The notes under the pieces were generated by a model. It made no database searches, was not told the DNA's origin, and saw nothing but the letters and a program-made list of their open reading frames with translations. DNA of 64,000 bases from Acanthaster planci (Eukaryota; Echinodermata; Asteroidea; Valvatida; Acanthasteridae): assembly GCF_001949145.1 (NCBI RefSeq), contig NW_019091471.1, forward strand, positions 62,001 to 126,000, read 5' to 3'. Positions 1 through 14,500 of this stretch are shown one piece after another (position 1 is the first letter of the stretch; each line of letters opens with the position of its first letter). The translations under genes and the position numbers were made by a program.

Positions 1-3000
1 AAATGCGCCATTGATCAGTATTGAATTTCCAAAGGTGATTTTGATGTTTGAGAAATCAGAAAGTACTGGAGATTGAAGATACCTAGCAGTTTTTCTAGTT
101 TTAATTGCCAGCAACCTTCCCTGATTTTTAGACTTCAAAACAAGTGATAAAGTCAGAACTCATTCATTTGTATTGAAATTAAAATTTTGTAAGCTTTAGT
201 TAGCTGTTTATTATCAAATATGACACTGTTAGCCTTTTATTATCTCTTTTGAAAACTTCAGTAACTTGCGAAACCACCTGTTGCCTTAAAGTGTGCAAGA
301 TGGAGCTGCTTATCATTTTGAGAACACAAATAACCTATAAAATATAAAGAATATGTTAGCTTCCACTGCCCTTTTAATAGTTACTGTTGTTTTAATGGGA
401 AAAAATAAGAGTTCTAGCTCATTGGGAGAAAGAGGTGCCATAATGAAAAGGCTGTGCTCAAGGCTCTTCACTGAAAGTTTTGTTGCCTGTTTGCCCTTGA
501 GAAAAGTACATTGCAGAGTTATCATCAGGGTTTGTTGGAGCTCACTGCACAGTCTGTACAGACTTATTTCATTTTAATTGCTTGGTTTTATTCCCTTTCT
601 TTTATATGCTCTGCTGGTTTAACAGCTACTTAATCCCACCACCGATGTCAACAGGAAAAAAAGTACCAGTAACACCATTGTCATTTGGTTTTTCTTGTTG
701 CCATGGCAAAATGAAGAGGTACCCTCACATTTTGTGGCTGGGGATGAATTTATGCATACATGTACAATGCTTGGCTAGAATAATAGAATGAATTCTTGTT
801 GGGGGAATGGGCATGTGGTTCATTGGTGTGGTGAATTGAATGTTCATAAAATCCATCTAGAGTTGTGCCTGTTTACATAGTTGCGAGAAAGGAAACATTC
901 TCAAAGTGAAAACTGTAGGGGGAATTTATTGCATAGGAAGGATGGCCCAAATTGACCAATGATATGTTGATCTTGCAGTAACGTACAGCACTGTATGGGA
1001 ACAAACCTATATGTATATGTAATATAAAGCTTAGAATACCCAAGTACATGTCACCAAAAAAGAACCATTTGAAATCCATTGTGTTGGGGAGTTTCCCAAC
1101 ATAGCCAAAGCACAAAAAGAAATACGTTGTTGAAAATATGCCCCATAGCAAGAGGGGGGAAAAGGGAACAAAATCAACCTGTGTAGTAACGCAAGTCACA
1201 CCTAAAATACACCTCTTTATCAGTCCATTCTGCCAACACAAACAGAGATAAATGTATGGAGCAGGGGTCATTATTTACTTGTGGGGTCAAGAGGCCAAGT
1301 GATTGGCACTTTGAAGCACTGTGAGGAGCGGCAGTGATTGTGTGTGCTTAAATGTTTGTATAAAACCGCTAAAAGGGATTTTTTTTAAGTTGTGCTGTTA
1401 ATAAGGCCTGTAAAACTGAATGAAAGGCTCTGTGTTGTGTGCAGTTTGAGGCATTCAGGTTCACAAATCAAAAAAGTATCATATTTGTGGTACTTTTACA
1501 AAGAAATGAGCAACTAGTAAGACTTTCAATTTGCCGGGACTAGCCATTTCTTGAAATGATCCAATTCAAGGAAGCCTGTGGAGCTCTATCTGTATTCCAC
1601 TGTTTGTTTCATTTCTATGGAAAAAGTTTCATGTAAATGCAGATTAAGAATTTGTTAGACAATCACACCTGTGGAGTGCCGTTTTGGAACTTATGCATGA
1701 TGGCCCCCTGACCAAAGAATTTTTGTACACACATTTCAGAGATGCGTTCTAGGGTTGCGCCGAAGCAAAAAGAATTAAGAGTGACTCAGGTCGACCAAAT
1801 TAAATTTTGGTTTCAGACGGACGAACTTAATACATACATTTGCATTGGGTTGGGCCTATGAAAAGAGTGACGTCTGAAACCAAGTCGCTCAGGTCTCATT
1901 CCTGAGTACCTTCAGGTGTCGATCTTTTGCATGCTAGCGTGCCTTGTCACTCCTAATTGTTTCAGATGTCAAACTTTTGCCATACTTAATTCAAAATTTG
2001 CTTTTTATGAGAGGAGTTAGTACATACAGCGACACGAGTTTGTTCCAGTCTATCTGAGAATGGATGACATTAATGTACCCAAGCTCCATTTTGACATATG
2101 GAAGTGTGAGTGTCAGAAATCACCTTGTGTATTCACTTTGCAGTTTTCAGTGCTGCATAATACATTTGTATTTCACGACTTCAGGCATTCATTTAAGAAC
2201 AAAGGTTTGTTTCTTTCACAGTATGTTGTAAATTTGGGGCAAATCTCAACTTCCACACAGACTCTGGTGGATACACGTGCACTTCCAATGTAGTTGTAAT
2301 AAATTGCACACCTATATGTATACGCCACTCCAACATTTGAAATTAAAACCAACAGCAGCATACCTAGTGGGATTATAAACAACAAAAGAAACGTGAGAAC
2401 TCACAAACTTTGGGTTGAGACCATTTTCTTGGAGAATGTTAGTTTTTGTGCACGTGTGCACATGTATGTTCATTGCAACGTTACGCTGTCGATTGTCTGC
2501 ATGAAAAACGTGTCGCTGCGATCTATTATTCATCCCATAGATGCAGCCTGGTCGGTGGAAGGTTGACTCAAAGACCATTGAGGATGGGCTGGGGGGAGTG
2601 TCGAGCGTGATACTTGATTGATAGTCCCTGCTGCCGCCGCGTCTGTTTCACTGAAATATTCATCCCATCGCATGTTCCTGCAGAGCTAGTGCCTCCAATC
2701 CCCTCTCCTAAATAAACCCGTTGAAATACTCGGTGACACTGTACGATTGTTAGAAACAATGCAGTAGTATTTGTGATAAAGTGAATCTAAGCACAAAGTG
2801 TTGAATCGCACAGTAAAGATCAGTCACATCATGCCAAAATGCAGGCAAAGCAGTATTTAAGCCCTGAGGCATCACAGCAAGTTTCTAATTCATGGGCGTT
2901 GCTATTTGGGAAGGGGGAAGCACTCATCAGCAGCAAACTGATAAATCGTTAACAGTGGAAAGGGGTCATTTCGATATATTTTCAAGCAAATATAGGATTT

Positions 3001-6000
3001 TCATCCCCGTTCCATTTTTGTTCTGGTGATTTTCTTCTCTTCCCCTTTTTTCCTCATTTTCGGTTGGGGTGACACACCCTTGTGCCCCTTGCAACACTTG
3101 GGGTCTGATTATTGCAAGGTTGTTGTCATTTCAAGTTTTTCCCATGGAATTCACAATGGAGGCGCCAAAAGCTACTGGGAGAATAAATATTTATGCACTG
3201 TACAAGTCACAGCCAACTGAGGTAGTATTCTTTTTCTCCACATGGACTAAAGAGTAAGAAATATCAAGTTCTGTTCAAGTAGTCTGAATAAAAACAAAAG
3301 CCTTCTCTATATTGCGGACAGACTTGTTGTTTATCCTATTCTGCTAGGTGAAAAGATAGTAGTGTGTGGCTCTGAGTATAGTCACCAGTAAAACAGACAA
3401 AAACAATTCAGAAGAAAGTCACTCGCCTCGGTTCCTTCATCCCCTGAGGGATGTCTGACCAGCAGTGACACAGTGAAATGTTGACGTTTCCAACAGCAAA
3501 AACACATCTGGAAGACCAAATCATTAGTCAATTCACAAGAAAAATCATCCAAGCCCTCGTATTTCAATATTTGTTGCAAATATTAGAGACCCAAGTTTCA
3601 TGCTGCTGCCCATGGCACTCAATATTGTAAAGTGAGAGACCCCAAAAGAGGCATTATTGCATGTAGCCGCAAGACCAGTGTTGGGAATTTTATGCAAAAA
3701 CAGTGGCTTTTTCTTGTGGTTGGATGCTGTTTTCTCGTGAAGAAATCTTGGGAAAACCCACCTCTAGAATATACAATACAGAAGCTACATGTACCGGTAA
3801 TTAATGAACTCCGCTATTTTAATAGGAAGTTTAGGGAATGCAATTTTGTGAGTTAATTACCATGGAGGTTTTCTTCACGTCAGTAATTAGAGGGTTGAAT
3901 TTTTTGTGCTCCTACAGCAGTAAACTCAGTAGTTCAAAACTGAGCATGCATAGTGAAGGCAGAGGAGTCTGAACAGGGCATACATGTATGAGTGTCATCT
4001 CAGTGTAGTGTAGGAACTTCATTTGTAAGCACTATGCAATTTCACTACTTGGTCTATCCATTATCAAGCATGATTTGAAGGGGAATATTCAGCTGCATCC
4101 AGATAAATTGCTCTTGGGAAATGTGGGGTAAGCCATGGTTCAGAAAGTGCATACCAGTGGTGCAATAAATATGTGCATACAAAATAGGATGCAAGATTAG
4201 ACAGTGTCGTTGATGGCGCATTCACTGCCCACGGACCACCTTATCTTCTATTGGGGTTTTGTCGTGTTTTGGTGATTGTCCCTGCCTGCACTAGTCACTC
4301 TTCACTTTGAGATTCCCACCAGTAACTTGAGGATGCATTTCCCATCACTTGGGCATCTCAGACGAGGCTTAAGGATTTAGAGAGGTGGCTCATGTTCAAG
4401 GATGGTAGCAGGAAGACGATCAGGTCTAAGGATGTCTGCAGAAGATGATCACATTTGCTGCTCGGCCACTTTTGTAATGATGTTGGCATCTCTGTCTCAC
4501 TAACAATCTGACAACTCAGGCCTACTTATTATCCTTGAAGTTGAGCATTCTGCCCGTGCAGTAGCCTTAATGTCTTAAGGGAAATATGCTGGGTAGATTT
4601 CAGTAATTGGCAGTTAAATGTAGCTGGGGCAGGTCTGGTAATAGGTGGCTTGCTGATTTGTGATTTTTTTCACAGTTAAAGAGTGCAGGTTTGGGGTTTG
4701 GGCTTCAATCAAATTTCTTTTCTCCCCCATATGTGATAATTAGTAAAATTTTGTTATGTTTCATTTTGTTGACAATGGTCGTCTGTAAAAAAATTTTTTT
4801 ATAAATGTGAAAAATTTTTGGATGTGACAAATATCTACCAGGAAAAACATGCGACAGAAATAAACTATGCAATGACAAAATTGTAATTTATCTTTCCTTT
4901 TGGTCTGTTTTTCAGTAGCATTGATAGAGCCAGCGCATTTGCTTTTTGCTCATCTTTCACAGACCTACTTCCTTTTAACAGCTAACAATGAAAGTTCTTC
5001 CTTCCTCAAGCAGAGTACAGAAAAAAAGAGGAGGATGGATTAAAGAGGTCCTAACAGCCAGTTCTCCATAAAGCTTAGCACCACAGATGCAAAGTAACTG
5101 CTTCCTCATTCCAGCGGGGCCCTCATCATCCCTCTCAAATTAAACATATGCCAAAGCCTGATGATATTTCCTGTCAGAATGAATGTCTATGCGATGGTCT
5201 AGAATTACTTGACCAGCTACCTCACTGCATACTATGCAGTGATTTAGAAATTCCTGTAGGTGTGTGGGATTGCTTTTGCATTTATTCTTCTCCAGTCCAT
5301 TTTCCATTTCTATCAGTAGTTGAAGATGCTGTCCAGTTCTCTACATGAGATGGTAGCTTTTTTAATTGCTGGAGCCAGAGACCAATCCTTTCAGGAACTT
5401 TGTGATTTTTTTAATAGCTCGAAAAAGTTCAGTCCATGGGATCCTGTGAAATCAAGATGTGTTAGGGCTAGTTGAATAGGCCATACAGCTTGCGTCAGGC
5501 TAGATTCTGTCTAGAGGAACAGTAGATCTGGTATAGTCTTTGTCTATTCCAGCCAAGCACATCCAGTGTTTGGATAATCCCCTGTTGGACAGAGGTGAGA
5601 AAATACCAGGAGGAGAGCATAACTAAGCAGCAGTTCACAGGTCAGCTGTTCAGATGGCATTTTTCTGTCTTCCAGAATTCCCACTGATCTTGCAGACTGG
5701 CACCCGGAATTAAGAAAATTGTGCATTTATTTGCCCCTCCCCAAAAAACAACCTAGTGGTCAGAAAGAAATGTTCATGCATGATTTACAGAACTACAGCA
5801 TAAATATGCATTGTGATGGATGGAACCTACATGTACATGTACATGTACATTGTGCACAAAATGTACATGTATGTAAGTCCGAGTCTGGCTTTAGAAATGA
5901 AAAGAGTTTGTTTGAAGTGCACATGAACACTTGCCTTCTGTGCTTGTAAGCCACTTACTGTACATGTGTTGAATACCCCATTATGTTGCCAAGCTTATAT

Positions 6001-8460
6001 TGCAAAGTGCAGGCATTTGTGTTTTTTTAAATCAGAAACTGTCACAAATATTTCCTTCATGGGGTTATTGATCCTCTCCCGAGCAGTATCTTCCTCAGGA
6101 CCCATTGTTAAATGGAAAAAGAAGAACCCTAGGCACAGATGCATCCGCACATCATCCTCTGTGTTTATTGTTCAGCCCAGGTGAAATCTTGCCCCACAAT
6201 GTAAGTCCTTGATAAGAGCTATTTTGCTTCAGAGCGCCTTCCACTTCCTTGTTGCTGTATTTGCTACTCTCTACGTTCACAGCAGTTTTGTAATAACTAC
6301 ACATATAAGTACACAAAGACTGTCAGGATTAAAGCAATTGCCTCATCGTATATAACTTCTTTGTTTAATTACTTTGTTTTCAAGGATGGCATTTTAACTA
6401 AAATTAAGTCATTTGATAATTCAAACAACACATACGGATATGAAAAAATTAAAACTTGTGCCATGTATGGCATAAAAGCTTAGTCAACATGGCGTGTAAT
6501 TCACTATGCCAATCTGGCCAATGTTGAATATGTGTGTGCATGCAAAGAACTTGAGTGAGCAACTTGTGCATATGTTCACAGTAGCAGAGAGCTTCAGAGT
6601 ACCTTGGTACAACACTAAGCAGGAAACCAAACGAAGACCAAACACTCAAACCCAGCCTGATGCTGGAATGGAGTAGGGGTGTAGTACGGCGCTTATGGTG
6701 ATTGAGGACGAATGGTTTATTAGACCAGCTGCAACCTGAGATGGCCACCGTGCTACACTGAATACACTCAAGCAGGCACTACTTTTCTTGAGGGGGGCTT
6801 ACGTTGCTTTTAGAAAAAGAAACAGTGGTGTGGAATGGGGGGGACGGCAAGGAAATTGATCTGCCTGCCACAGAAATTAGGTATTTTTATGGCTGCACTT
6901 CAGGGTTAGAAATGAGTCTGAATTTGATACTGCCGCTGTATGAGGACATTTTGGCTGTCAAAACAAGGGTGAATATTTCCTCTTGTGCCCTGACTGTGCT
7001 TAACTTCAGAATATTCAAATTGGAAGCTTATACAGTGTGCATGATTACATTTTCATATCCCAAAATTGAGACATTCATGTGAAATGGCATCTTTTAAAAA
7101 TCGGGGAGTGATTGTTGGATTTTTTCAAAGGAAAGAGTTTATTAGTGGTACTCTGTATTACTGTAAAGAAATACATGTACATGTAAAAACAAAACTCCTC
7201 TCTTTAAAGTGCAAGTACATGTACGTCTTGACTCTTTCATCAGGCTTTTAACAAAATGGAATCCAGTTGAAGGCTTTGTAGACTTGATGGCCCTGTAAAA
7301 TCAGAGTTGTGTATTTAAACTGGACTTTGGCCGGCACAAATGCGTCTTAAAAATGTGCCTTACATCACGTCCTTTAGATCGTGGTCATAATATTTATAAC
7401 ATCGAGCCCTGTTTTTACTTGATGCCCTGTTAATATACGGCTCGGACGAAAACAGCTTGTGTAATGCTTGTTGGCCAGGTTAGTCCTGAACTATTGCTGT
7501 TACAAAAATAATTAACCTCCCAGGAAGGATGCTTCTTTAGAAATGCACAATTTGTATTTCAGAGCAGCTATAAGGGTCATAAATACATTTGTATGGGTAG
7601 TACATGTACATCTACTTGACATTGATCTCTGCGACCATTGAAATGCAACTCTGTAATATCATGGAGACACACTGCTCTCTGCCCCTCATCATGCCCAGGG
7701 AAGCACTACTCATTCGGTGCCACGCTACCGTCTTGAAAATGATCAAATTCAATGTTTAACGCAAGTTGAGCAATAATTAACAGTATCCCGTGCTTGTTAA
7801 GAGGCCGCCCTGTTTGAAGTGGCTTGACATGGTTTTTTGGCTTCCTGTCCTTTGGCAGGGTATGCTGTCTCCTTTCAAAACATGACAGCTTCAAAAGCCA
7901 CAGAAGGTGCTCCGCAAGAAAAGATGGTCTTTGCACTGCCAAGTGATATATTTTGTCCTCTGTCCTGTCGTCAGTCTCAGTTATATTGTGAAAACTCTAT
8001 CGTACGCATGTGTATTAAAGTCAGTTTCATCTGTCTGCTTAATTTGTAATACATGTGCGTGTGCGTGCCTCACCCTATCCACTCCAACATGCCAAAATCT
8101 AGCTGATTGCTTTGCACAGAGTGTGGGTATTCTACACTGTGTAGTCCAGTATCAGTTACAGAAATCATCACATTGCTGCACATCGCTGTCAATACAAGGC
8201 TCAATGATGGTGGATTCTGAAATTTTAGTCTACCATTGTTCATATACAAATTCAAATCATTTAAAATACAAATTTTGTGTGCATTTGCTTAAATCTGTGT
8301 ATTCTAGTTACTTGGTGAAAAGATTTCTGTTTCTTTAATTGTATTGAAGCAGCAGCCTTCTTCCCGAGGTGTCTAATGCCCTCCTAAGCAGGTGGAGACT
8401 AAAAATATCTTACATAGTTTTCCCATGTCATATCATTGTCTTTTTAGTTGAACAGAAATA
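1..8460. other. Non-coding stretch with no supported gene
   Basis: Apart from the nested inverted repeat at 1773-1958, the stretch holds AT-rich unique-looking DNA. ACATGTACATGTACATGTACAT occurs at about 5829-5850, with related words nearby. TATTCATCCCAT is repeated at 2527-2538 and 2657-2668 around a CpG-richer patch. No frame has recognisable protein similarity combined with splice signals. Confidence 0.7.
1773..1958. repeat. Nested inverted-repeat element (decayed foldback/MITE-like)
   Basis: The outer arms AATTAAGAGTGAC (1773-1785) and GTCACTCCTAATT (1946-1958) pair with one mismatch in 13. The inner arms TTGGTTTCAGACG (1807-1819) and CGTCTGAAACCAA (1871-1883) are perfect over 13 bases. 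A further related word, GTTTCAGATGTC, follows at 1959-1970. The stretch is more CpG-rich than its surroundings. I see no coding sequence and no certain target-site duplication. The family is not recognised. Confidence 0.5.
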
Positions 8461-8470
8461 GAGGGTTAGC

Positions 8471-8527
8471 ATTAACCCTGAGACAACTGGTTGAGCGCTC
8501 AGGGTTAATTCCCATTCCTGAGACAAC
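8471..8527. repeat. 12-bp perfect hairpin plus 11-bp direct repeat
   Basis: ATTAACCCTGAG (8471-8482) and CTCAGGGTTAAT (8498-8509) are perfect inverted repeats around a 15-nt loop. CCTGAGACAAC occurs at 8477-8487 and again at 8517-8527, so one arm is shared between an inverted and a direct repeat. This suggests a small rearranged duplication or a decayed mobile element. Confidence 0.45.
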
Positions 8528-11500
8528 ATCAGCTTCTCAGAAAAACACCCAGCATGTCTGACTCATTCAGTCACTCTCTGGTCTCTGGTTCCCATGTTTT
8601 TTCTCTGGGATTTTGCACTTTGTTTCGTTTCTTCAGCCGGAGGTCCTTTTGGTCGGGTCTGACTTTGACTTTTTCCTCCCTCTTTCTAAATTAATTACTT
8701 GAGTGCCCCCTTTCTATTGTGGAGGCCCTTCCCCTTGGGCTGGGGAAAAGGGAATAACAAAAAACATCAGAACTGACAGTCATGTTGTGTCAGATGCAAG
8801 GGGGCAAATTCTGACCGGTGGAGCATGTTGCATAATGCAGCGACAAATTCATGTTTAAGTTACGCTGAGGAGTAGTTGGGCATGGACACATTCCGCTTGT
8901 TTTGTTTAATCTGTGGACTCCTTGTGACTAAAGCTGTATGAAGGCCCAAACACTATGAGTACCGTGGTGGGCGTCTATGCTAAAAGGTTTTGGGGGCCCT
9001 AGTTCATAGAACCTGAATCATTTATTTAATTGGTCTGTTCCCTTAATATGATATTGGTCAAACATGCATGTGTACAGGTGTGTATATATAGGGCAATGGG
9101 AAAAGGGGAATGCCTTAATTACCAAATGCTGGGGAATATGTCTGTGCCCACTTCAACATTGTTGATTATGCATAGAAGAAAGAATTTTTGGCTCTAGTAT
9201 CGCTTGGAAACAAAAACCTTTCTGAAATATTCTTACGTGGCTGCATGTGTTGCCATGGCAACTACTGATGCCTGTGTATTAAAATTGTTCACAAAAATAA
9301 TCAAATGCATGACCTCACACATCCATTACATATTTACCTTGAGGTTCTTGTGACAGCATGTCCACAACGGTTTGAAACACTATTGGCATCCGAAAAAGAT
9401 TCCTCACTCTTGGGCTTCTTTGGTGTACCCTGTGACGTTAAGGGATCTGATGACATTTTGTGCTGGCCTCACTCTTAGCCTTTTAATATCCTCACGAGGG
9501 AAGTGTGAATTAGGATTGTACAGCAAGATAAAAAGGCGGCTCACTCTGCAGACAATGAGGAAAAGACCAAGATAATATGTTCAGTGAGCTTGACTGCAGG
9601 TTAAGGCACTGCCACTGAGATCTTGCACTATGAAGTGAAAAATAGCATTGAGACAAGTGTTACACATGTTGTAACTGGGTAGTTGTCTTGTTTCTTTTTG
9701 CGACTAGTCAATAATTACTGACTCCATTACAAGTCATTCCCTGTTCGTGCAAAATTTGGTAGTTGGTATGTTTGCGAAGCTGTCCCGTTTACAGTTTTAT
9801 ACAATAAACACAGAATAGTAATCACTAACTGGTCATAACTGTTTATCACAGATCTAAATCTACCCCAAAAGTAATCCATAAACAATGAATTCAACACATA
9901 TTATAATTATGACATGCCACCTGAAATGTAAGGCACTGTAAAGGAATTGCACTGTAAAGGAAGAATTTGTGCCATGCAAAATTTACATGCACCTGTAATA
10001 TAGCGTGGGAGACATTTCTCCATTATATTGTCTGACATGATGGTGTCTGGCATATTTAGTATGGATGTAACTGCATTGTTATGCTAAATACATCTTAATA
10101 CTTGACCTTCCTCCCATTCATTCAATATGGGAATCCACTAGAGCCCAGGGCCACTGGTTATGTAACTGTCTGGGATCTATTAGAAAATAGAACTTAACAG
10201 ATCCTGAATCAACCTGTTTTTAGTCTATCAGATTATCACCAAGCTGTTGCAGAGTCATTGCCCCAGGCTGGAAAAGTTGCTGGTCTTACTTGTGATCTTT
10301 CCGTGGGTAAATTTGTCTGTTGGTGAAAGTTCATTCTCTACTTCTGAATTACTCAGGGAAGTTACTAGAAAGTGGAGAAAATCTTTGTTAACAATAAATA
10401 TCAGTGAATGAGATGAAGTGTCAAAGACATGTATCATCTAAGAGCTAAAATTTCTAAGTTCAAAATCGATTTGTGTGGACCAGCAGACGTGTTTAACATT
10501 CTTATAATATTTGCCTCCCATCAGTTTGGATGACCTATATATCCGTTTGTCAACAGCGTTGTATAAACCCCTCCACGCACGAACTAGGAGGAACAACGCA
10601 AAAGGCTCAAGGGTAGCGCAGCAACCAGCTAGTGTCGATGTGTGAACGGGCCAAGGGCTCATAGCATTCTCTCACCTTCCCCGAGTCCCATGGCAAATTC
10701 ATCAGTCCCCCTTGGGTGGGCAGTACAAAATGGTTCTCCGGGTTGTGGTCGAGTGCTGTTCGGAGTTTGAACTGTTTGGGAGACAGAGTGACCAGATTTC
10801 CTGGCACAGTTTGTATAAGCACTGCACGTACTTGATGAGGCACTTAGACAGGAGTGGGTTTGTGTGGTCATAAAAATAACTGGATTTTTGTTGTGGGATC
10901 CATAGAAACTAAACAATGAATCAGCGTGATCATTGAAGCCACAGAAGTGATTAAATAAAATCTTAGCTTAAGGTGTTTGACACTCAAGAGTATGTGCTCG
11001 TATTTTATGAACAGTTTTAAGGATATGCCATTTCCAATTAAGAATTTTTGTTTCGTCGTCCTCCATGGTGAGTCAGTTTTGAATGCAGAACAGTTGCAAC
11101 TGGTTGACCCAAAGTTTTGCTGTAGTCTGTAGCATGTAACAGAAGTAGCATTTGCATCAAACTCTGTCACCTTGAAATTTGATTTCAAATCACTTTGTGT
11201 GGCTCGGTGGTTTAAAGTGTGTGACTAGAATTTTGAAAGGAGCAAACATTATAGTGGTTTTTGTGCTTGCCGGCTAGGACTCTTGCACTTCCTGTCCAGT
11301 GTTATTTCTCACAAATACTCGAGGACAAAGAGGTTTCTAGGATTGGCTCCAAGAGCTGTTGCTCTTGGGTGTTTGGTCAGCCTACACGATTATGAAGGTT
11401 TGTCAAGGAGGCCAGGTGGAGATCTCCCATTATGCAGTGTTGCAGTAGTCTGTTGTGGGGATGCACCCAGTCGGAAATGAATCGAAATGATTCATTGTGG

Positions 11501-14500
11501 GAGACAGAGCTAGGACCCAATGCTACCTTCAGAGGAATTCTTGAGGGTTTGCTGAAGGCCACAGATTCATCAATCCAGTCCCAATCATCTTGCTCATGTC
11601 AAGGGTTGCGCTCATGTCCTCCTGTGCATGTATATATACAACGTGTCAGCATTAATTGAATGAACCTCTTACTGCACACTAAAAAAGCTTTCAGTGCCAG
11701 TTTTGATACATGCAATGTATGCGATGAATTACAGGCTATGGGCATTCATGAAGAAAGTGCACAAGTAGTCCCTGTGGATGCTTCAGTTTTATCCAGGTCA
11801 CAGAACTGATGCAGCTTCAATGGTATTTATGCTAATAGTGATGAGTGTTTGTTTAGACAGTTTATATAAATTTACAGTTTTCACTTGGTACAATTAGCGG
11901 AGATTATTTGTTGTTAACTAGCTCCTACAAGCTGATACAGCCAAAATGTAAAATTGTGTCAGCCATTAAAATAAACATCATAATTCCATGTCAATCACTG
12001 CCATCAATGCCCTCCTTACTGTATAATGAGTTGTTTGTCTAGTAGTGGCGTGTGAGCGTGCCTCACTCAAAATGGCCGAGTTACAGGCAAATCTGATTGT
12101 GAAACATTGTTATTGGCGGCATCTGATCGCTCGATGTTGTTGACTCAGTCAATATCATTAGTGAGGCATTTAATGTGGGACCTGTCAGCACTCTGCTTGA
12201 AGAGAATATAGGATTTGTTTGAGTGAGACTAAGTCAAACATCGAGGTGCAGGGACGTTTTGAATGTTCTCCAGGGAACTGTGATTGCTGGTAACAAAACT
12301 TTAAAAGGATTTTGTTATGTATTAACTCGACCAAATTTTGTTGACCAGCAAAATGTCACCAAACACATGTATACATATGTATATGTTTTACTGTTTTCTG
12401 TTTCCTTCCCAAGTTCCCACTGTTTGTATTAGATTCAGTTTGTCTCATTTAATATATACACATATGACACTTACCTGGCAACAAAACACCTGAAGGTTTT
12501 TTTACCATGCCACATTAATTTAATGTATTCACAGTTTCTACTGAGGATTCATGCACGAAGCTTCACAATTCCTACATAATCAGTGTAAACTTGATATCAT
12601 TAGCTATTGCTTTTAATAACCCACTCTCCAAAGAAAAATTATCTGCTGTATGCAGCGTTTCATCCTTATGAATACAACTCCTGTAATGCTAGACGGACAT
12701 TATCTTAACTGTAATGAATATTGACACCTCATAAATAAACAGAAATAAGTAAGATTCTTAAGATCATGGTGCCAGCCTGTGCAGGGAATTACATGTACAT
12801 GCAGCATCTACAGCATGCATTTAAAGTTACCTCCTAAGGGCTTGTGTTGTATTATTTTGCTTCTGGTGTCCTTTCCGTCTTGTTCTTTCTCTCTTTCAGT
12901 ATCAGAGGCCATTTTTGCCAGAGAAACACTTTTGGCATTTGACTACCTCTCTTCGTTTTTCTTAGGGGCCATCAATGTGTAGGGTTCAGTGGAGATGAGG
13001 TGACTGGATAGATGGCGGTTTTTGACAATTGGCACTTGTCCGCCTGCGACTCGCTGCGAAATCCAAGCTGGGGAGAGATATAGCAATTTCTTTATGATGC
13101 AGCAAATCCGCAATGAAATAGACTCTCTGTCACATTTGCAAGATTGACTGCGAACGTGACGGCGGGCTTCGTGCTTGCGATGAGTTTTGGATTTTAATGT
13201 ATACTCATTCACAGAGACAATGTATACTCGTTCAATTACAAGAAATTGGTTTTAATCTCAACATTTGATATCTTCATGCAGCCATAGGTTTTTAATCATA
13301 CACGTTCATGCAGCTCCAGTATTTTGTTTTATATTCCGAAATAGTGCATTGCCAACAACAATAATCCTAAAAATCCTCACTTTATTTTGTAGCTGTGGTA
13401 AAAATCCTCACCTTATTTTGTAGCTGTGGTAAATCCACTGGTGGATCTAGTGGAGAGAAGAAATATTGCCAAGCCCCTATTTTTTTTTGGGGGGGGGTGT
13501 TTTTAGTGGCTGTTGCTTTTGTCTTTTGTCATTTTTTGTTGAATACAAAGAGCAGGAAAACTCTGGTAAATGTACGTGAACTTTCCCCTAGTACAATGTA
13601 TGAAACACCCCAAAATCTAGCCTCACACCTCAGAAAGACCGTAAAGATAACATGAAAAAATCTTCACATTGTTTGTTCCCCTCCCAAAACTTACCTTTGC
13701 CCTCAACCCCCTCCCACCCAAAATGGTTCTGAATACCCCTTTTTAGTAAAATTCAGGATTTTTTAAAGGGAAAGGCTGAGGTGTGTAAGTTTAGTGATTT
13801 TCAAGTATAGTGGGCTGACGAGGCTGTCAAAGTCAACATGGATGGATGCAAGAGACTTGAAGCAAGGCCAGAGGCAATGAACCAAGACTTGCACTGTTGT
13901 TTAATGGTATTGCAGGACAAGAAATATATACAAATACTCTTTTTCATCAATGTTAATAATTAATGTCGGCCAGACAGAAAGGGAATGATCAGTCTCGTCA
14001 ACTGGCACACCTCACCCATTTGCTTTACTGACTCACTCTTTGAAGTGGAGTCCACAGGTGTCAAGTTGTCAACAACAACAAAGTAATTTTTCTCATCCTT
14101 GTAAAGCGCCTGAAGGTGCAGGTGGTTTATAGTAGTAGGCACTTGTTTTTTGTGCTTTGTGTGATCAGATTATGGACCCAACATTATCAGTCCATGTGTT
14201 GAATCAAGAGCATTATATAGGCTTAATCCCTGGTCTCTGTGTGTTGATTGCCTGTTGCATATAGGGATCATATGACTGATATATTGATAGTCTTGTCCTG
14301 TGGGGGATGTTGCTTGCTCCTGATATGATGGCAAACATGACTTTTGGGTGGGAATCATGTTTTGAACTCCCTTATTTTATTGAGGAAAAGATACTGAAGA
14401 TGAGGGTGTAAAGTATACTTAAGTTGTCACATTTTGTGCATGGTGACTAAAATACCACGTGTACCTTCATTATTAATGCATTTCATGTAGGGTATAGATT

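Noticed and set aside
873-1271. 132-codon minus-strand frame
   Set aside because: Phe/Leu/Ile-rich translation of AT-rich DNA, with no splice context and no family match.
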